Assembly (NCBI RefSeq): GCF_018446385.1
Contig: NC_055986.1
Span: 26,770,302-26,834,301 of the forward strand
Reading direction: 5' to 3'
Origin: Zingiber officinale
Taxonomy: Eukaryota; Streptophyta; Magnoliopsida; Zingiberales; Zingiberaceae
DNA length: 64,000 nucleotides
Of this stretch, positions 33,299 to 42,470 are shown one piece after another. A program made the translations under genes and the position numbers. The notes under the pieces were generated by a model. It was not told where the DNA came from. It did not search any database and worked only from the letters and a program-made list of their open reading frames with translations. Position 1 is the stretch's first letter. Each line of letters begins with the position of its first letter.

Positions 33299-34747
33299 TT
33301 AAATTAAACAGGTTTTTGGAACCCAGTAGAGGTTCCTACCTACAGGATTAACCAAGTATTTCCTAGGTATATAGATTTTTGATATATTTCTAATTTGACT
33401 TTGATAAAATCTATAATACCAATTTAAACCTCTATAATTTCTAAAAGTAGAAATATTTGAACCATTAGATTTTTTCAATCTTTCTATTTCTTCTTTTAGC
33501 TTTTCATTTTCAATTTTCAATTTTTCAAAATCCTCTATAAGACATGATTTTGCCAAAATTCTCTTTGTTTCTAAAATTTCATTTTCTAATTTGACATTTT
33601 TATTTTCTAATTTATACATGGATTTAGTCATTGCCTTAATACCAAAGTAAAGTTCATCAGGGGGTAAGAGGCATACCTCACTTACCATATCAGACTTAAA
33701 GCCTGAATCTCCCCCTGCTTCGCTACTTCCATCTGAGGTCGCTCCCCCTTCATCGATGCTGGGTTTTGATGTACTTTGTCCTTCGTAGCTTGCCATCAGT
33801 GCTATCCCGGCATATTCTTGAGCTTCTGATTCGGATGAAGAAGTGTCGTCCCAAGTTGCTTTTAGGTTGTGTTTCTTGGGTGTCTTCATTTTGACCTTCT
33901 TGAGTTCTGGGCAGTCTTCCCTTAGGTGTCCCTCCTTCTGACACTGGTAGCACCGTACCTTTCTTCTACCTTTTTGATTCTTTTTATTTTGCATTTTAAA
34001 TTTATTAGATCTAAAAAACTTTTTAAAGTTTCTTACCATGTACGCTTCTTAATCGTCTTCGGAGTCTGACTCAGGTTCATCCTTGTTGGTTGCGTTTAGC
34101 GCCATAGTCTGGGTTGTGTCCTTTGATATCTCTGCATATCTAGTTTCGTGTAATTCAAGGGTAGAAAACAACTCTTCTAAAGTACTTACCTCCAGGTCTT
34201 TTGAGATGTAGTAAGCATCGACGATTGATGTCCACTCTGGAGTTCTTGGAAACGCGTTGAGCGCGTAGCGTATAGTGTCCCGGTTTGTTACCGTTTCACC
34301 AAGGTTTTCGAGACCAGTAACTAGTTCTTTTACCTTTGCATGTAGATCGGCTACTTTCTCACCTTTCTCCAGACGGATGTTCATCAGTTTGTTGCGGAGG
34401 ATGTCCCTTCTAGCGAGCTTCGCTTCGGACATGCCTTCATGGAGTTCCAAGAACTTCTCCCAAAGTTCTTTAGCAGATAAATAGTTTCTGATGCGGTTGA
34501 CCTCTTGAGGCGGAAACACGCTCAGCAGGTGATGTTCCGCACGGCTGTTTGCTACCGACTCATTCTGCTCCTTCTTTGTCCAATCGCTCTCTTCTTTTTC
34601 TTTTCCATCTTTATCTATTGGAGCTACAAAATCATATTTCATAATAAACCGAATTTCAAAATCTGTTTTTAGGAATACCTCCATACGACGCTTCCAGTCT
34701 GCAAAGTTCCCCTCGAATTTTGGTGGAACAATGCTTGGTCCGACCAT
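33299..34747 (-). pseudogene. Copia gag of R5, one nonsense codon in about 483 codons
   Basis: Read on the minus strand from the ATG at 34747, the frame is open to a TAA at 34049-34051. It continues in the same frame from 34048 to 33299, so a single stop is the only break. The N-terminal part begins MVGPSIVPPKFEGNFADWKR and has NYLSAKELWEKFLELHEG, the gag helical core. After the acidic DSEDD the stop occurs. The C-terminal part has one CCHC knuckle, CYQCQKEGHLREDC, an acidic linker, a Lys/Glu coiled coil and the ending NLYWVPKTCLI. A 232-aa fragment could still be made. Confidence 0.88.
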
Positions 34748-34789
34748 CTTTGTTGCTTCGATCGGCGGTTAGTCCTCCTGAAGCGCCTT

Positions 34790-34801
34790 GCTCTGATACC
34801 A
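34790..34801 (-). other. Primer-binding site of R5
   Basis: On the minus strand this reads TGGTATCAGAGC, two bases inside the 5' LTR. It is a perfect match to the plant Copia initiator-Met primer site. Confidence 0.92.
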
Positions 34802-34803
34802 CT

Positions 34804-35740
34804 TGTTGGTCTCTTTGGAGGCCGGCAAGAGGGGAGGGGTGAATTGCCCTACAAAATAAAACTCGAAACTTTCTCGGATTTCAACTATATAATGAACACT
34901 TGTAATAAATAAATAAAAGAGACTAAGTAAAGAAAAGCAGACACCAGAGTTTTACTTGGTTTACAATCAGGGGATTGCTAATCCAAGGAATGTAAGCGCA
35001 CTATCTGATTCTCCTCTGGGCGGAGTAGCCTCTTTACAACGTTGACAGCACAAATGAAAAGAACAGAATTGAAAGCACAGAAGGAATTGATTACAAGTTA
35101 GTTGTCTTGAATGTACGGATCAGTACTTTATTTATAGTACTGGTCCGGGCGCCTGGAAGGGGTTCCGGGCGCCCCCGGGGGGATAAATTTTATCCCCCAA
35201 CGGTCAGCTCGCGATTAGCTTCGATATGGTCAAATATGAACCCCCGGGCGCCCGGAATGGTTCCGGGCGCCCAGAGGTCCGGGCGCCTGGAATTGATCCG
35301 GGCGCCCGGACCTGTCAAGTCAACAAAGTTGACTCTGGTCCAGGCTCTCTGCTCCGGTTCAGCTCGTCTCATTTCGGCTCGTCTTGGTCCGGGTCTGTTC
35401 GCTCCGGCTCTGCTAGTTTGGGTGATCTCGGCCTTCCGGAATAGGGCTCACCCGAACCCATGTTCCGGCCTTCTCCTCGAGCAGCCTTCCTTCCCGGTTT
35501 CTCGTCCCTCGATCGTCGCGCACGCTCTTCTCATCCACTGGTGTACTCTTCCGCGGACACCTCGTCCCTCGAACGCACCGAGCCCGTCGGCTCTCTCCCG
35601 TGCCGTCCTTCTCGCTAGCCGCGTCTTCCGCTCGACTTCCTGTGTTCCTAAGCTCCTGCACACTTAGACACAAGGGTTAAACAAACGCAGGACCTAACTT
35701 AGCTTGTTTGATCACATCAAAATACCTTGGGGTTCCAACA
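34804..35740 (-). repeat. 5' LTR of R5 (937 bp)
   Basis: It matches the left LTR but keeps extra CCGGGCGCC units (about 35255-35295) and a block TTTGGGTGATCTCGGCC (about 35415-35445). TATA at 35129-35136 has the same CAGTACT/AGTACTG arms. Confidence 0.88.
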
Positions 35741-35891
35741 CTATGCCTTCATTAATTTAAAGAGGGAGTTTGCCCTCTAGGAAAGGGAGAGAATGAAAGA
35801 AACCCTCATTCGTGCTTTGACATGAGGAATAAGTTGAGGCTATGGATTAGCCTAACTTAAAGGTATTGTCAAATATCAAAAAGGGGGAGAT

Positions 35892-37535
35892 TGTTGGTGC
35901 AATATCCCCTGAGTTAAGGTCAACCAGGTTGACTAGGCTTGAGTTGACTCAAGCTTGAGTCTTGATGTTTGAGTTTCGATGTTTGATAATATGTAGAGAT
36001 TGCAGGCACAATCGTCCGATTGGGGAGATTGCTGGTGCAATTCTCCTCTGGTCAGGGTTTGACTAGTTTGGTGTGAAGAAGAGTCAAGTAGGTCAAGGCT
36101 GACCGGATACTTGACTGGGGAAGTCGTGGTGAGTGAAGCCAGGCAGATGGAAATTCCTAGTGAGTGAAGCCAGTCAGAGGAAAATCCTGGTGAGTGAAGC
36201 CAGGTGAAAATCCTGGTAAGTGAAGTTAGGTGAAAGTCCTGGTGAGTGAAGCTAGGCTGGTGAAAGTCCCGATGAGTGAAGCCTGGCAGTGGGAAAATCT
36301 TGGTGAGTGAAGCTAAGTGAAAATCCTAGTGAGTGAAGCTAGGTGAAAATCCTAGTGAGTGAAGCCAGGCACGAGGAAATCCAGATGAGTCAAGGGTGAC
36401 CGGACATCTGGTGGAAGTCCAAGTAGGTCAAAGGATTGACTGGATACTTGGTACGAGGAAATCCAAATGGGTTAAGGGTGACCAGATATCTAGTGGAAGT
36501 CCAAGTGGGTCAAGGTTGACCGGACACTTGGCACGAGGAGAAAAGTCGAAGTGGGTCAAAGGGATTGATCGGACACTTGGTGAAGAAGTCCTAGCAGATC
36601 AAGTTTAACCGGATACTAGGCATGAGGTTCCAATAGGTCACGATTGACTGATGTTGGAATTGGGGGCCTTGGACTTGAGTTTAGGCAAGTCAAAGGTGGG
36701 TCAATCGATCAACCGATTGATTGAACCATAGTCCAATCGATCAGTTGATCGATTGGATGTGTGTTTTTATAGAAGGTTTGGCCAAATCAATTGGTTGATC
36801 GATTGGGAGTAATTGTTGCAAGCACAGAACCTCTCCCAATCAATTATCTGATCGATTGGGGACTGGATTTCTCGCGCGCAGATGCGAGAAAGGCTGGATC
36901 GATTGGTCAATCAATTCAGTCATTTCTAGAAAGCACAGAGGCGCTCTAAATCGATCGATCGATCGATTCAAAGCCTCCCCAATCGATTGAGAGTCAGTCA
37001 ATCGATTGAGATCCGACCGTTGTGCAGGTTTAAAGCTGTTGCGAGCGATTTCTTCGACACGACTTCAAGCGCTTCTTCTTTGATCTTCACGATTTGTTAT
37101 CCACTGAGCTCACCGACACACACCAGATCTTGGAGGCTTAGAGAGGAATGTTGTTGCACTTCCAAGGAAGCCAAGAGGTGCATTTAAGCAAGAAGAAAAG
37201 CAAGCTAGGGTTTCTGTCGTGTAAATCTTGTAAGATTTGATATTGTATTAGCTTGTATTTTATTCTTCTTGTATATCTTTGTGTGTGAGCTTGTATAAGG
37301 TTTCTCTACCTTCGCTAGTTACCATAAAGGAGTGTTTTCATAGTGGATGAGTGAGTGAGGGTTGGATCCTTGGATTAATCACCTCTTCTTGAGGTGGATA
37401 CCAAGTAAATCCTTAGTGCTAGCGTTGTGAGTGTGTTTCTTGTTGTTTATTCTGATGCACATCATCAAAGAAGCACATCAACAAACATGAAGAGTTATTC
37501 ACCCCCCTCTCCTCTAGCATATTTCGACCCTAACA
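35892..37535 (+). repeat. 3' LTR of R1
   Basis: It starts TGTTGGTGCAATATCCCC after the PPT and ends CGACCCTAACA. It shares the GTGAGTGAAGCC minisatellite and AATCGATT palindromes with the 5' copy. Its poly-C tract is shorter (ACCCCCCTCTCC) than in the 5' LTR. Confidence 0.88.
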
Positions 37536-37540
37536 GTTAT

Positions 37541-38114
37541 GAACCATTTGGACTAGGACTATATTTATAGCCCTGGTTAGGGCGTCTAGAAGGGTTCTAG
37601 GTGCCTGCAGGGGATAAAACTTTATCCTCATCGCAACGGATCGCGTTTGATGCGATCTGGATAAAATTCTTGGTCTGGGCGCTTGGACCAAGTCCTGGCG
37701 CCAGGACCTAAGTTAACATTATGTTAACTGCTTGGTCTGTGTTCTTGCTTCGGCTCCGCTCGCTTGGGTCCAGATCTTCCGCTCTGGCTCGGCTTGCTTG
37801 GGTGATTTCAGACATTTGGAATAGAACTCACCAAAACCCATTTTCTGGCCTTCAAGCAATCTTCCGCTCCGGCTTCTCGTCCCTCGGAAACGTCGCGCGC
37901 CTCCTCATCCGCTCGCGTACTCTTCCGCAGCATCTCGTCCCTCAGACGTACGGAGTCCATCGGCTCTCTTCCGTGTCATTCTTCTCACTAGCTGCGCCTT
38001 TCGGTCGACTTCCTATGCTCCTATGTTCCTGCACACTTAGACACGGGGGTTAAAAACCAACAGAACCTAACCTGACTTGGTTGATCACATCAAAACTACC
38101 TTGGGGTACTAACA
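37541..38114 (-). repeat. 5' LTR of R2, second part
   Basis: It continues from 25828 and ends GGGGTACTAACA. The TATA region (37562-37569) and GGGGATAAAACTTTATCC near-palindrome are present. The sequence matches 21015-21589. Confidence 0.85.
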
Positions 38115-38119
38115 GTTAC

Positions 38120-38394
38120 ACTCTTTCGATTCTTGTGAATTCAATCTCCTCTTTCAATGGTTCCAGAAGAGGTTTTTAGTGGATTATCTGTTGTTAAGTT
38201 CGCGGGACCTGGATCTTAGAGTAGGAGTTGCCGAAGGCTCCAAACCAAGTAAAAAATTAAATCATGTCTTTTACTTGCTTTTGCTTTTGTGTTTTCTTTC
38301 CATTGCATACTTTGATTTCAAAACCTAAAAGATAAGATTTTTAAAACCATGTGATTCACCCCCTAATCCCCCTCACATGCATCTCGATCCAACA
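38120..38394 (+). repeat. 5' LTR of R3, right part
   Basis: It resumes after R2 with ACTCTTTCGATTCTTGTG, matching 51936 onward in the 3' LTR, and ends CGATCCAACA. It is followed by AGTGATATC, the start of the R3 primer site (TGGTATCAAAGC once R4 is removed, with one change). Confidence 0.85.
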
Positions 38395-38403
38395 AGTGAT
38401 ATC

Positions 38404-39184
38404 TATTGGAACCCCAAGTTTGTTTTGGTGTGATCAACAAGTTAAGTTAGGGCCTGTGTATTTCTAACCTGGTGTCTAAGTGTGCAAGAGCTTAGGAGCA
38501 CAGGTAGTCGAGTGGAAGACGCAGCTAACGAGAAGGACAGCATGCGGTGCGTCCGAGGGACGAGGCACTGCGGAAGAGTACACCGGCGGACGAGAAGGAA
38601 GCGTGCGGTGGTTCCGAGGGATGAAAGCCCGAGCGGAAGACTACTCGAGGAGCAATAGACGCAGCTAGTGAGAAGGACGGCATGCGGTGCGTCCGAGGGA
38701 CGAAGACTGCGGATGAGCACGCCGTCGGACGAGAAGGAAACACGCGACGATTCCGAGGGATGAGTGTTGACCAGATCGCGTCAAACGCGATCTGAACGTT
38801 GGGAGATAAAGTTTTACCCCCCCAGGCGCCCCGACCAAGGCTATAAATATAGCCTTGGTCCAGAAGCTAATCATCAGTTCAGAAATTGTAACAACGCTTG
38901 TGCGCTTCCACTGTTTAGATTAGCTTCTTTCTTTCTGTACCTACATTGCTGTAAAAGAGGCTTCTCTGCCTGAAGGAGATAGTAGTGTGATTATTTTCCT
39001 TGGATTAACAACCTCCCCGGTTGTAACCAAGTAAACATCTCGTGCCTCATCTTTTTCTATTTTGATTTATTGCTTTTCTATTTTATATGCAAGTGTTAAT
39101 TTGAAAAGTCGGGAAGAGGTGTGTTTTATTTTTACAGGGCTATTCAACCCCCCCCCTCTTCTAGCCGGCTGGAATGATCCTACA
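38404..39184 (+). repeat. 5' LTR of R4, internally deleted
   Basis: It starts TATTGGAACCCC (the TG terminus has decayed) and ends GATCCTACA. After GATTCCGAGGGATGAG it jumps directly to CCAGATCGCGTCAAACGCG, skipping the block at about 41777-42035 of the 3' LTR, which holds the GGGCGCCCGG repeats. Confidence 0.85.
38833..38860 (+). promoter_or_regulatory. TATA box centred in a perfect 12-bp inverted repeat (R4 5' LTR)
   Basis: GACCAAGGCTAT-AAAT-ATAGCCTTGGTC has perfect 12-bp arms, and TATAAATA (38842-38849) is at its centre. The 3' LTR copy (42119-42146) has one mismatch in the stem. It lies directly after GGCGCC words, in the expected U3 promoter position. Confidence 0.7.
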
Positions 39185-39186
39185 AG

Positions 39187-39198
39187 TGGTATCAGAGC
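39187..39198 (+). other. Primer-binding site of R4
   Basis: TGGTATCAGAGC, perfect, two bases after the 5' LTR. Confidence 0.92.
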
Positions 39199-39235
39199 TT
39201 AGGCGCTTCAGGAGGACTAACCGCCAATCGAAGCA

Positions 39236-40644
39236 ATGATAATGGTCGGACCAAGCATCCACCCGCCAAAATACGAAAGGGATTTCGCTACCTGGAAACA
39301 GCTGATGCAGGTATTTTTTACAACAGATTTTGATTTAGTTTTAACAATGGAACTTGTCTATGTAGCTCCAGAGGGCAAGGAAAAATATAATTGGACGAAA
39401 AAGGAGCAGGTCGACTACATGACAAACGACAAAGCAGTATACCATCTGCTAAGCGTTCTTCCGCCACAAGAAGTTAATTGAATTGGCAACTATAACTCCA
39501 TGAAGGAACTTTGGGAGAAGTTCCTCAAGCTGCACGAATGGACGTCCGAAGCGAAGCTCGCTAGACGAGATTTGCTTCGCAACCAGCTCACAAGCCTACG
39601 ACTTGGGGAAGATGAGACAGTTACGCACCTGCATTTGAGAATCAAGGAGATCATCACCGGACTCTCAAATCTCGGAGAAAAGGTAAGTAACCAAGATTTG
39701 CTAAGGTACTCTTTAAATTCCTTTCCTAGAAATACCAAATGAGCATCATTAGTAGATGCCTTTTACATTTCAAAAGATTTAGTAAAATTTCATTAGAAGA
39801 ATTCTTTTCAACATTTGAAGTGCACGAGTTAAGATGTACAGGAATGAAGGAGCCCAAAAACAACGTCACCCTCAAAGCTTCGAGAGACGAACCTGAGTCG
39901 GAATCTTCTCTCGATGACAAGGAAATGGTAATGATGGTAAGAAGATTCAAGAAACTTTGTAAATCTAGATCTACTAACTATCCGCAGGGGCAAAAGAAAA
40001 GGATGATCCGTTGCTACCACTGCGACGAAGAAGGGCACGTCAAGGACGACTGCCCCAAGCTGAAGAACAAAGACAAGGAGAAGGGTAAGAAGCCTATCCA
40101 AAAACGAAAGGCCCTAAAGGTGACGTGGGATGATACGTTGTCGGAATCGGAAGTCGAGGCATTCTCCGGACTTGCTCTAATGGCAAGTCATTAAGACAAC
40201 GACCGCAAGTCAAACTCTTCTGAAATGAGCATCAAGAGTATCGATGAAGGGGGAGCCACGTCAGAAGAAAGCAGTAGTTCAGGGGGAGAAACGGACAGCG
40301 AGATCGATAAGGTAAGTGAGGTACGATCTCTTCCTCCCGATAAACTCTTTAAGTATGTTGAACTATTAACAAAAGACTGTTGCAAATTAGAAAAGGAGAT
40401 TAAAATTTTAAAAATAATTTTAGTTAAATCCTGTCCTTTAGAAGAATTAGACAAATCAAAATTGGAAAATGAAAAATTGAAATTAGAAAATCAAAATTTG
40501 AAAATTCAAATAGATAACTTGAAAAACTATGCATGTTCATCTAAAACCAATTTTAGAAGATTTAATAATTTAAATTGGTACTTTAAATATCACTGGGACA
40601 AATTAGGAACATTTCAAGAAAATATGTCCCTAAGAACTTTTTAG
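39236..40644 (+). pseudogene. Broken Copia gag of R4
   Basis: The gag order of R5 is visible: IMVGPSIHPPKYERDF, MKELWEKFLKLHEW, FSTFEVHELRC, one CCHC knuckle CYHCDEEGHVKDDC, SIKSIDEGGATS, a Lys/Glu coiled coil and a degraded LYWVPKSC end. It is broken by a TGA at 39479, a stop at 39740, a frameshift near 39790 and a TAA at 40192. Open pieces are 39236-39481, 39500-39742, 39739-40194 and 40225-40644. Confidence 0.88.
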
Positions 40645-41417
40645 TTAATCCAGTAGGTTGGAACCTATATTGGGTTCCTAAATCATGCTTAAACTAAATT
40701 TTAAAATTAAAATTAGCACTTTAAGTGAGAAAATTAAACAAAGAATTTCTTTATGAGGCTTTGTCAAGGAAGTGGTTGTTGCTCCAATAACCAAGAAAGC
40801 CTAGTGCCTCGCCACGACCTGGAAGACAAAATATTGAAATAAATATTTAATTAACTTACTAATAAAGCATTAATACAAGAATTAATTAATGCTTTAAAAA
40901 GGTTATTCAAAACATTTTTTTTTTCAATTTAGAAATTTACTTACTTAGAAAAATTTAAATTTTTTTTTTTGTAAAATTGCTTAAGTCTTTTTTTTTAAAT
41001 TTTTTTTTAAAATTCTCAAAGATTTAAGTTAGAATTTGTTTTAAATTTATCTAAAAAATATTTTTACTTAGATTTTTTTTGGAAAAACTCTCAAAAATCA
41101 TTTTTTCCTAAGTTAAAGATTTTTTCCTGAAACTAGAAATTTCTGCTTAAATTACTTAGAAAAATTTTCATGTTTTTTAAAACTTATAACTTTTTTATAA
41201 ATATTTTTTCAAAGTCTTTAAACCTTAGATTATTTTACTTGGAACCCTTTTTTTTTGTGATCAAAGGGGGAGAAGGAAAAGTATAAGTCTAGGGGGAGGT
41301 AGACCAAAAATAAAATTTTCTATCTTTTTTGCACTTAATTGTAAATTCAATTAATTTATTTTATGTCTATTTTAGCCCTAGCTTAACTTGGGTTGATCAC
41401 ACCAAAAAGGGGGAGAT
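40645..41417 (+). other. R4 internal non-coding region
   Basis: AT-rich, with many T-runs. It holds the block GCCTAGTGCCTCGCCACGAC (about 40798-40817), shared in the opposite direction with R2 and R5, and ends with the PPT. No ORF or pol motif. Confidence 0.65.
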
Positions 41418-42465
41418 TAGTTGGAACCCCAAGTTTGTTTTGGTGTGATCAACAAGTTACGTTAGGGTATGTGTATTTCTAACTTGGTGTCTAAGTGTGC
41501 AGGAGCTTAGGAGCACAGGTAGTCGAGTGAAAGACGCAGCTAACGAGAAGGACGACACGCGGTGCGTCCGAGGGACGAGGCGCTGCGGAAGAGTACACCG
41601 GCGGACGAGAAGGAAGCGTGCGGTGGTTCCGAGGGATGAAAGCCCAAGCGGAAGATTGCTCGAGGAGCAAGAGATGCAGCTAGTGAGAAGGACGGCACGC
41701 GGTGCGTCCGAGGGACGAAGACTGCAGATGAGTACGCCGTCGGACGAGAAGGAAACACGCGACGATTCTGAGGGACGAGAAGACGGAGCGAAGCCCGCTC
41801 GAGAAGATCGGAAGATGGGTTCGGGTGAGCCCTTTTCCGGATGGCAGAGATCACCCAAGCAAGCGGATCCAGAGTTGAAGACCCGGACTGAGGCGAACTG
41901 AACCGGAGCAGTGGTCCCTGGATGAAAAAGTCAACATTAGTTGACTTTAGGCTCCGGGGCGCCCGGAACCATTCCGAGCGCCCGGAGCAGCCCGGGGTGC
42001 CCGGAACCCTTCCGAGCGCCCGGACCTGGTTTGTTACCAGATCACGTCAAACGTGATCTGAACGTTAGGGGATAAAGTTTTATCCCCCCAGGGCGTCCGG
42101 AACCCTTCCAGGCGCCCCGACCAAGACTATAAATATAGCCTTGGTCCAGAAGCTAATCATCAGTTCAGAAATTGTAACAACGCTTGTGCGCTTCCACTGT
42201 TTAGATTAGCTTCTTTTTTTCTGTGCCTACATTGCTGTAAAAGAGGATTCTCCGCCTGAAGGAGATAGTAGTGCGATCATTTTTCTTGGATTAACAACCT
42301 CCCCGGTTGTAACCAAGTAAACATCTGGTGCTTCGTCTTTTTCTGTTTTGATTTATTACTTTTCTATTTTATATGCAAGTGTTAGTTTGAAAAGTCAGGA
42401 AGGGTTGTGTTTTATTTTTATAGGGCTATTCAACCCCCCTTCTAGCCGGCCGCAACGGTCCTACA
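41418..42465 (+). repeat. 3' LTR of R4 (1048 bp)
   Basis: It starts TAGTTGGAACCCC and ends GGTCCTACA. It keeps GGGCGCCCGG-type palindromes (41955-42030), GGGGATAAAGTTTTATCCCC (42069-42088) and the TATA palindrome (42119-42146). Confidence 0.87.
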
Positions 42466-42470
42466 GTATC

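Larger units (their letters stand above)
31724..35740 (-). mobile_element. R5: youngest gag-only Copia-type element in the nest
   Basis: R5 is read on the minus strand, 4017 bp. LTRs 31724-32597 and 34804-35740 look nearly identical apart from an extra block of about 60 bp in the right copy. The target duplication CTATG (31719-31723 and 35741-35745) is perfect. The primer site and gag are well preserved. The remaining interior is about 700 bp of AT-rich sequence, too short for pol. Confidence 0.93.
25829..37535 (+). mobile_element. R1: gag-only Copia-type element, split by R5
   Basis: LTRs are 25829-27505 (1677 bp) and 35892-37535 (1644 bp). Target duplication is GTTTT (25824-25828) against GTTAT (37536-37540), one mismatch; uninterrupted R2 LTR shows GTTAT at this point. 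The purine tract AAAAGGGGGAGAT abuts the 3' LTR. The interior has a broken gag and about 2.5 kb of repeat-rich non-coding sequence, with R5 inserted near the 3' end. No pol is visible. Confidence 0.9.
20721..38114 (-). mobile_element. R2: gag-only Copia-type element, split by S1 and R1
   Basis: R2 is read on the minus strand. LTRs are 20721-21589 (3' copy, 869 bp) and 25536-25828 plus 37541-38114 (5' copy, about 867 bp). The target duplication GTTAC (20716-20720 and 38115-38119) is perfect and lies in the R3 5' LTR. Internal sequence 21590-25535 holds a broken gag split by solo LTR S1. R1 is inserted in the 5' LTR. No pol is visible. Confidence 0.9.
38404..42465 (+). mobile_element. R4: gag-only Copia-type element with unequal LTRs
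   Basis: LTRs are 38404-39184 (781 bp) and 41418-42465 (1048 bp). Target duplication is ATATC (38399-38403) against GTATC (42466-42470), which lies exactly in the R3 primer site. The purine tract AAAAAGGGGGAGAT precedes the 3' LTR. The 5' LTR lacks about 265 bp present in the 3' LTR. The interior has a broken gag and 0.8 kb of AT-rich sequence, and no pol. Confidence 0.9.

Noticed and set aside
41457..41901. Pair of ORFs of 133-134 codons in the R4 3' LTR
   Set aside because: The frame is made of repeated GTCCGAGGGACGAG units and is not kept in the 5' LTR.
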